Positions 58,825 to 64,000 of a stretch of 64,000 bases of DNA are shown here, one piece after another (position 1 is the first letter of the stretch; every line of letters starts with the position of its first letter). The position numbers and the translations under genes are program-made. The DNA comes from Phytoseiulus persimilis. Taxonomy: Eukaryota > Arthropoda > Arachnida > Mesostigmata > Phytoseiidae. Below the pieces are notes generated by a model. The model saw only the letters and a program-made list of their open reading frames with translations. It was not told the origin of the DNA and did no database searches. The stretch covers positions 15,562,001 through 15,626,000 of the forward strand of contig CM075101.1 in the NCBI GenBank assembly GCA_037576195.1. The letters run 5' to 3'.

Positions 58825-59447
58825 TTAGCTCTTGGGAATGAATTTCCTTCCGATTTTGAGCCGCGTTGGAGAACGCACGTCCAGGAGGAATTCCCGTCCG
58901 TATATGATGTCCACGAAACCGGTCGCAGGCGAGCCAATCCTCTTCTTCTCAGCCCCAGAATCAGCGATGTTTTCCACTTCCTCTGGATTCACGGCCAGTG
59001 CGTCCCATTCCTCCTACGTAGAACAGCGCGTTTGGATTTGTACAACTGGTCGAGAAAAGGATAGCTGTTCTCGAGTGAGCCGTGTTCGCATGGGTTCTGT
59101 GACTGTTCCAGACAGATGTGGAGGAGAGGAACTGTGAGAAAATAATCAACAATCCTGACCTTCGCATCCTTAACGGAGGCTCTGACTGGCAGACCTTGTT
59201 GCCGCCGTTGTATTTGTTCTTGGCTCGAACGAATTGTTGCAAGCTCCGTTAGCTCGCTCGGATCAAGGTTGGAGTCGATCGGGATCCCAGGAGACTTCGA
59301 CGAATAATTCCGTCTTCTCCGCGTACAAGACAGACTCGGAAACGCTGGCCATGCTCAAACGATTTGCCGAGCGGCGTTTTTTCCGGCCCCCAGGAGACGA
59401 CTGCAACCATTGCGATATAATGCATCCATTCATTCTCTCCTCAACAC
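58825..59447 (-). CDS. Coding-dense minus-strand locus, unknown family
   Basis: Three overlapping or adjacent open segments on the minus strand look like real protein. 59447-59249 follows an acceptor-like TTTCATGGCTGAG and reads ENEWMHYIAMVAVVSWGPEK and QRFRVCLVRGEDGIIRRSLL. 59354-58989 reads LDPSELTELATIRSSQEQIQ and KDAKVRIVDYFLTVPLLHIC. 59013-58825 follows a strong acceptor (GCTGTTCTACGTAG) and reads EEWDALAVNPEEVENIADSG and FVDIIYGREFLLDV to TAA. They lie in different frames, so they would be separate exons of a host gene, or parts of an old decayed coding sequence. I do not recognise the family, and the opposite strand's open frames here look like shadows. The right end borders the dispersed repeat. 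Confidence 0.4.
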
Positions 59448-59990
59448 CTCAGCCATGAAAACCGCGGATTTGTGGCACTCATTCGAAAATTATAATGTTC
59501 CATGAGTAGCTCCTCGACCTTTTTCAGAAGAGTAATCCGTTCGCAAGCGACCCGGCCCACTCCCAGCGAGCAGCTATTTCGGAGGATCAGAGATGCCGTA
59601 GGGAGGCGCCTGGGTTTCCACTTGGTGGCTCCGTTGCGTTTATTTCCAGCGTTCAGACTGCGAGATTCGCAGAGATTCTTCAGACAGGTCTATCTGGAGC
59701 CCAGCCTCCTGAAGGGACTTCAAAAGTCGCTTAAGTGGGATTAATTCCGAATCTAGAATTTCCGAGCGTCTGCTTACTAACTCCAACCCTGGGACTACAC
59801 ACCCGCGCGCCTACCTCGTCTGCCAGTCTTCCCGATGCGCAGAAGCACTCGGGGAAGATTCGACCAGGCAGCCCGAGAGGACTTACCTTTAATGCTCAGA
59901 ATAGCTGGAATGAGGGGGTCACCTTGGGGGGAGTTGGTTCCAAGAACCGCTGCTTGCGCTTGCTCAAGTATCCCAAAGAGTGCATAGTTG

Positions 59991-60879
59991 TTAGAAGTCC
60001 TCTGTCTCGGACGGACGTCGGAAATCTTCAATGACAAAATCAGCCCGAAAGCCCCGGGCATGAGTTTTAAAAATGGATCCAAGTCTGCGAGGAGCACTGT
60101 CCCTCCTTCTGCGCGGTTCACGAGGCCGCCGATTCCCGGACAACGGCAATAAACTGCGTGATGTACCCTGTCTAGGTTCGAGAGTCTTGGATGCCGGCCC
60201 CAAGATGTCCTGGCTCCTTATCTGGCGGCGTCACAAATGCGAGGAACTCCACTCTATATTCAAAACTGGAATATCCTCCTCATTCATGATGAGGGTCGGC
60301 AGCTCAGCGATACGTCGGCGGACCCTGGCGCTATGGGAAATGATCCCTGAAGCGATTTGCAAATCTGAGTCATTCAAAACTGGGGATGCCCTCCTTCGAC
60401 ACGAGATGCCCTGGCCGCGCTGTGCTTTCCAGCCGAAAATCGACTTTCAGTCAATCATTCGCAGCACAAAATTCGTGCCGACGTCCCGTCGAAGGGCGGT
60501 GAATCGTACAAGCTTCAGCGTGTGCTTCGTAATTGATTGTGGTTCTCCATGACGGAAAAAAACAAGACTGCGTCCAGGGCCCAACTCTCCAAGCAAAAGA
60601 GACTGAGAGCGGGTCTCGTTGGGCTCGCTGTATCCCAACGACTTGAGCAACTGCGCGAGGGCCGCCTCATTGGAGCTCTGGTTGGTCGCGGTTGTAGGAC
60701 CGAGCGAGTGAGTATTATAATACATAAGAGCTCTCACAGAGCGATACAGCAGAGCTATAAAGAACCACGTTAGCAGTCTCGGTGGCTGCTTTCTTTAAGA
60801 ACAACATTAAGAGGAAGAAGACCACAGCACCAGCCGCGTGAAGTATGGAGCTTGTAGCTCGCATTTTCCCTCCTTTCAT
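59991..60879 (-). CDS. Candidate secreted precursor with clustered basic sites
   Basis: Exon 1 (60879-60724) starts at ATG, with a second ATG at 60864 in excellent context (GGGAAAATG), and encodes a signal peptide: RATSSILHAAGAVVFFLLML then FLKKAATETA. A 46-base intron (60723-60678, GTATTA..AACCAG) joins in phase to a frame reading SSNEAALAQLLKSLGYSEPN. That frame, 60737-59991, has only two internal stops in 249 codons (about 11 expected), both TGA. The first lies in a plausible 66-base intron (60509-60444, GTACGA..GAAAG). Beyond it come GISCRRRASPVLNDSDLQIA, HSARVRRRIAELPTLIMNEE and, after the second TGA at 60233-60231, more Arg-rich text (REPRRRRDSAPRR). Basic triplets in a secreted chain recall prohormone processing; this is inference. 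The true 3' end is unclear (60231 or 59991), and the antisense frames at 60073-60552 and 60549-60857 are probably shadows. Confidence 0.42.
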
Positions 60880-61287
60880 CTGGTCTCGGTGTTGCTTCGC
60901 TCCGTGATGGCTGCGTGCGGAACCCGCTCACTGCTGGGAACCACGGCAATCTCTCGCGATTGACCTTACCCTGTGTCCTGTGGACCTTATCCTGTGTAGC
61001 GGTTCTTGATTTCCTCCAGTCGAATCTGATGCTCACGTCGAGGACGGCGAACGGTGCATATTTTGCGGTTTCCTCGTCAGAAAAAGCTCTCCTACGACAG
61101 AACGCAAATCGGGGAAGGAGGAATTTCACGATGTAGAAGGGAGATTTTCCGATTCGACGGCTATGAATGCCGCTGTTGCTAGCGTTCCATCCTCTCCTAC
61201 CTTCGTTCGCTCCCGATCGGGCTTTAGCTGAAAAGCTCGGGGGCTTTAGCTGGGCCTCTCTGTCCCTGGCCGCAGATTTATGGTGGA

Positions 61288-61477
61288 ATGGTGCCCGATG
61301 CGAACGGAAAACAAACAAACAAATCCTGTGGACGCATCCATCCGGACTCATTCAACCGAGCTCAACAAGCTCTTGCGAGAATCGCAGACGCTACCGAGCC
61401 ACCTGGCTATTCGTTCCGGAGTTCGCCGCAGGCTCCCGTGTCATGCAAGAGGAGAGTGTCCGATCTCATCTGCGTAG
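61288..61477 (+). CDS. Possible first exon of the 61.5-kb gene
   Basis: ATG at 61288 (GGAATGGTG) opens MVPDANGKQTNKSCGRIHPD and NRAQQALARIADATEPPGYS, with balanced, charged composition. The frame stays open to 61629, overlapping the next exon in another frame, so it should be spliced before 61478. A donor is not obvious: GTGTCA at about 61438 would be in phase but leaves a 40-base intron. It could instead be the whole product. Confidence 0.3.
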
Positions 61478-61990
61478 TTCCTGGAATCGCCCGAGAAACA
61501 ACTGAAAAAGATCTCACCTGGTTCTCGGAGAGAGCCCTTGAACTTTCCGTGTTTAAGGAATCTCGGGAAAACTTGGATGAGCGATCTCGCCACGACGGAT
61601 CCGGTTATGGGGAGGGAAAACTCATCTGAGAGCTGGGTTGATGGGGAGTCGCGACAGATTGAAAATGACGTGATTTTCCGTCGAAGTCTCCCTCCGCGTA
61701 TTGTCGCGCAGAAAGACCACGATAGAGGCGAGCTCGAATGCTCCAACGACCCCTCGTTGTCAGACAGACAACGCGAAGAGTATCGCGATGGAGGAGACCA
61801 GAGGAAACGAAAGGAAAGCTGTTTTGAGAGAAGGATTCACAACGAGAATCCCTTGATCCCTCGAGCTCTCACATCATCTCTCCGAAGAAATCCGCTCAGA
61901 CGCACGGCCAACGAACCGCTGACGACGGAACGCGATTGTTTTTTTTTCTCGCGGCTCCCATCCGCCGCTGTGCTCTCTATTCCCTCTTGA
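61478..61990 (+). CDS. Long terminal exon of an acidic/basic-rich protein
   Basis: A frame of 171 codons opens directly after a good acceptor (CGATCTCATCTGCGTAG) and runs to TGA at 61990. It reads FLESPEKQLKKISPGSRREP, MSDLATTDPVMGRENSSESW, DGESRQIENDVIFRRSLPPR and SDRQREEYRDGGDQRKRKES. It is rich in Asp, Glu, Lys and Arg with about 65% G/C at third positions. The antisense is Ser/Phe-rich and unlikely. There is no membrane segment; the charge pattern suggests a soluble, partly disordered protein. An internal ATG (61538) could serve as start, but the upstream codons look equally coding. Family not recognised. Confidence 0.45.
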   Translation, partial: FLESPEKQLKKISPGSRREPLNFPCLRNLGKTWMSDLATTDPVMGRENSSESWVDGESRQIENDVIFRRSLPPRIVAQKDHDRGELECSNDPSLSDRQREEYRDGGDQRKRKESCFERRIHNENPLIPRALTSSLRRNPLRRTANEPLTTERDCFFFSRLPSAAVLSIPS

Positions 61991-62016
61991 TGGCTCGCTG
62001 TTAAGTTGTGTCTTCA

Positions 62017-62436
62017 TTACATCTCTCTGCCGGATTTGTCCCCTCGAACGAGCTCTCGCTGCACGTCGTGAGTCATGACTAGAGTCCGCTGAGTTTCTTC
62101 CCTAAGAGCGAATAAATCTGGAGTGACGTGGAGTTCTGTCCAGCCGGATGATGGTCTGATTCTGAGAGTTGTCCGCTGGAGTTGCCCAGACACCGTCGTT
62201 GATAGAGCGAACGCGCTTGAGTTCCTCGTCGCTCCAAGCTTGACGGAATCACCGCGTTGTCCTGCATTCTCCTCTTTATGAATCCCCGAGGTACTCTCAT
62301 CGGTCTCGAGAACAATGATGTTTTCGTTCTTGTTTTCATCACCAAGCTCCTCAGAGTTACAACCCCGTGTTTGTTTACATTCAGCGAGCCAGAGAGAAAA
62401 CTCGTAGTGGAGCTCCTCGCAAATGAAAGTTCTCAA
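62017..62436 (-). CDS. Acidic protein exon, terminal
   Basis: The minus-strand frame from about 62443 to TAA at 62017 gives 139 codons of clearly protein-like residues: FICEELHYEFSLWLAECKQT, NSEELGDENKNENIIVLETD, STTVSGQLQRTTLRIRPSSG and LVMTHDVQRELVRGDKSGRE. It lacks an ATG, so an upstream exon is needed. TTTGCGAG before GAGCTCCAC or TTTTTTGAG at the start could be acceptors. A minus-strand frame with ATG at 62822 (MNFLQCIWMTNPISTKKKLK, possible donor AAT|GTGAGC near 62731) may be the upstream exon. The family is not recognised. Confidence 0.4.
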   Translation of the reverse strand: MRTFICEELHYEFSLWLAECKQTRGCNSEELGDENKNENIIVLETDESTSGIHKEENAGQRGDSVKLGATRNSSAFALSTTVSGQLQRTTLRIRPSSGWTELHVTPDLFALREETQRTLVMTHDVQRELVRGDKSGREM

Positions 62437-62525
62437 AAAATTTCAGGCAACCCCGGAGCCGATAGACGCCTCTCAAGTTACGGGATCGTCGGAGTCGTCG
62501 CCAGTGGCACTGCTGGACACTATGA

Positions 62526-62822
62526 TCAGCGGGCCGAGCCCTGCTCTCCATCTCCCGAAAAACTTCTCGTACCATGCCCCTCCCCGTTCTCGAATCTCCG
62601 GAGGAAGATTCCAGAATACCCGTAATTACTCGAATATTCCTTTGTGAGAGCAGTGTGGCTGTTTTCAACTGGAAAATATGAACGACTGTATTCCATATTT
62701 TGTCCATCTCGGACTTGCCGACGTCCGCTCACATTAACGTTGCCAGGCCCCATTCCGGTGATTTTTAGTTTTTTTTTCGTTGATATCGGATTCGTCATCC
62801 AAATGCATTGAAGAAAATTCAT
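62526..62822 (-). CDS. Possible upstream exon of the 62.0-kb gene
   Basis: ATG at 62822 starts a 98-codon frame with Lys-rich ISTKKKLKITGMGPGNVN, then Gly/Tyr/Asn-rich sequence (SSNYGYSGIFLRRFENGEG). AAT|GTGAGC after GPGNVN is a usable phase-0 donor. A plus-strand frame with ATG at 62423 (MKVLKKFQATPEPIDASQVT, to 62647) overlaps it and also looks coding, so strand is not settled here. Confidence 0.25.
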   Translation of the reverse strand: MNFLQCIWMTNPISTKKKLKITGMGPGNVNVSGRRQVRDGQNMEYSRSYFPVENSHTALTKEYSSNYGYSGIFLRRFENGEGHGTRSFSGDGEQGSAR

Positions 62823-63129
62823 TATTGAGCATCAAGAAAATGGGAGAAGCAAAAGTATTGAACGCGCTGCCTCACAATCATGAGGCGAGTGCACCGTCGT
62901 GAGTTCGGAATGTGAAACCGGTCAGCTCCCTCGGACGTCTTATGGCAGCATCTTCGGACGAATCTCGCCCTCTGTTCAGATTCGTTCATGGGGCCCTATC
63001 CAATGATTTTTCTGGCCGATCGGAACTCCAACTCGCGCGTGCCGCCCAATAGAACGAGCTGGAGATAGTTCCATCCTCCGACGTTTCGACATTCGACGTT
63101 TGTGAGCCATTGAGTTTGTGTGGTAAATT

Positions 63130-63885
63130 GTGTGCTTGTGTGTAGAATTCAGAAGCTGTGACCTCTTCCCTCAATTCTCGGAACTCGAACGTGGAATTCG
63201 CTGGGCTCCTGACCAGTCAGCGATACAGAGCATGAATCCGGGAAGGCCGAATCCGGCAGCTCGTTTCCTTCCGATTGGACGAAGAACGCGAGTGATCGTT
63301 GGGCCGAAGGGTCCCAGAGATCGTTATTTTGAGATTACAGTAAATAAAGCGAAGGGATCTCGAGCCCAATAAGTGGCCTCCGTTAAACGAGCAAAAGGCG
63401 ATCATCCCTACAGAGGAGCTCTTCTGCTCGACGACAAACAGCGAAAGCGACCCTCAGCCATCGTAGGGAGCGAGGCCCAAGGGGGAGGGGGCATCCCCAG
63501 GGCAAAAGGTGAGGATCGCGCTGAAATGACGGTGGATCCGCGGACCCGTTCCTGATTTTCAAGACGAAGAATCTGATCTCCGCTCCGGAAGCGCTGAGCC
63601 TCCATGCCTATTGGGACCCGAGCAAGCCAGGTTGTCAGTTTTGGTGGAATATGTTTGAAACTGATCGCTCCTCTTCTGGACACCGTTTCCTATGGGGCGA
63701 GTGAGCGCGAGACGGACAAAACGACATTATTGGAGGGTTTCTTGAAGTTCTCGCGTCTTTGTGTCGCGACGTGCCTACCGGCTCCTATCCACCGAGCGTG
63801 CGGACAGGCAAACAGGTTTCTTGGGGAAGAAACGAACGAACCAAACGACCGAAAGCTGCTCGAAATAGAGATTTTCCGAACATAA
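63130..63885 (+). other. Three consecutive weak plus-strand open frames
   Basis: 63130-63372 contains MNPGRPNPAARFLPIGRRTR and YFEITVNKAKGSRAQ. 63373-63555 contains DHPYRGALLLDDKQRKRPSA with a possible donor AAAAG|GTGAGG at 63506. 63604-63885 starts MPIGTRASQVVSFGGICLKL. Each looks mildly protein-like. I cannot build a spliced model with confidence; AATAAA at 63342-63347 lies among them. Confidence 0.2.
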
Positions 63886-64000
63886 AGCAACGGCACAAAG
63901 CGCTCTTAGCCGACTCAAGACGAGCCAAACTCGGCTTATCCCACTTAATTGGCGGATTTTTCAGCCGGGGAATGAGGGAACGGAGAGTACAGCGGAAACG

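Noticed and set aside
59731-60061. Minus-strand two-exon model with a strong AAAG|GTAAGT donor and a 67-base intron
   Set aside because: It overlaps in another frame the end of the better-supported minus-strand frame that runs to 59991, and its start ATG has poor context. It cannot be excluded, but I kept only one model.
60231-60449. Selenocysteine use at the two in-frame TGA codons
   Set aside because: No selenoprotein family, no redox-type context and no recognisable SECIS stem were seen. Introns or a wrong 3' end are simpler.
60073-60552. A 159-codon plus-strand frame with an ideal start context (AAAAATGGATCC)
   Set aside because: The minus strand here has a signal peptide exon in phase with a frame nearly free of stops. 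The plus frame is most likely its antisense shadow, as is the next one (60549-60857), despite that frame's tidy 69-base intron-like gap.
1-64000. Prokaryotic or plasmid origin, CRISPR arrays, integrons or reverse-transcriptase-bearing elements
   Set aside because: Gene density, spliced structure and simple repeats are eukaryotic. No direct-repeat arrays with spacers and no reverse transcriptase motifs were seen in any frame.

Overview
The window is eukaryotic nuclear DNA, most likely from an arthropod, and I lean to a mite or other arachnid. GC is near 50%, CpG is not depleted, and there is no operon-like packing. Splice sites are consensus GT..AG, and the candidate introns are mostly very short (about 46-110 bases). 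The clearest gene is a secreted VPV-repeat protein like those of arthropod cuticle, and a hAT transposon of invertebrate type lies a few kilobases away. The species guess is inference from composition and gene type; no marker gene fixes it.

Two things are firm. On the minus strand at 36.66-38.45 kb is a three-exon gene for a secreted protein: a signal peptide, then Val/Pro repeats, then a His/Gln-rich tail. At 32.02-33.64 kb is a decayed hAT DNA transposon with matching terminal inverted repeats, an exact 8-base target-site duplication and recognisable pieces of its transposase. A third, moderately firm feature is a MITE-like repeat, present as an inverted-ended tandem pair at 52.35-52.72 kb and as a diverged copy at 58.66-58.76 kb.

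Everything else coding is a candidate. At this base composition, chance open frames of up to about 200 codons are expected in 64 kb, and the antisense of a real exon also looks protein-like. I therefore relied on several signals together: splice sites that keep phase, start context, G/C-rich third positions, residue make-up, and frames with far fewer stops than expected. On that basis the right end (about 55-63 kb) looks gene-dense. It holds plus-strand candidates at 55.0-55.5, 56.9-57.3, 57.96-58.4 and 61.3-62.0 kb, and minus-strand candidates at 58.8-59.4, 60.0-60.9 and 62.0-62.8 kb. The 60.0-60.9 kb candidate has a signal peptide and clusters of basic residues, as in a processed secreted precursor. 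The left 31 kb holds scattered weaker candidates (1, 5, 12, 16, 17-18, 21 and 22 kb) in what is probably intergenic or intronic DNA.

The rest is simple-sequence DNA: ATC and GTC microsatellites, long C runs at 9.9, 11.2 and 18.7 kb, a strand-biased pyrimidine block at 6.8-7.5 kb with a purine block at 8.1-8.2 kb, and a CAG/CTG- and CpG-rich zone at 16.2-17.2 kb. I found no rRNA, no convincing tRNA, no CRISPR array, no reverse transcriptase and no virus-like element. Gene order suggests no shared pathway, and I could not identify an obvious novel system. The points most worth a second look are the possible secreted precursor at 60 kb, the hAT insertion into an open frame, and the overlapping second frame in the VPV gene.
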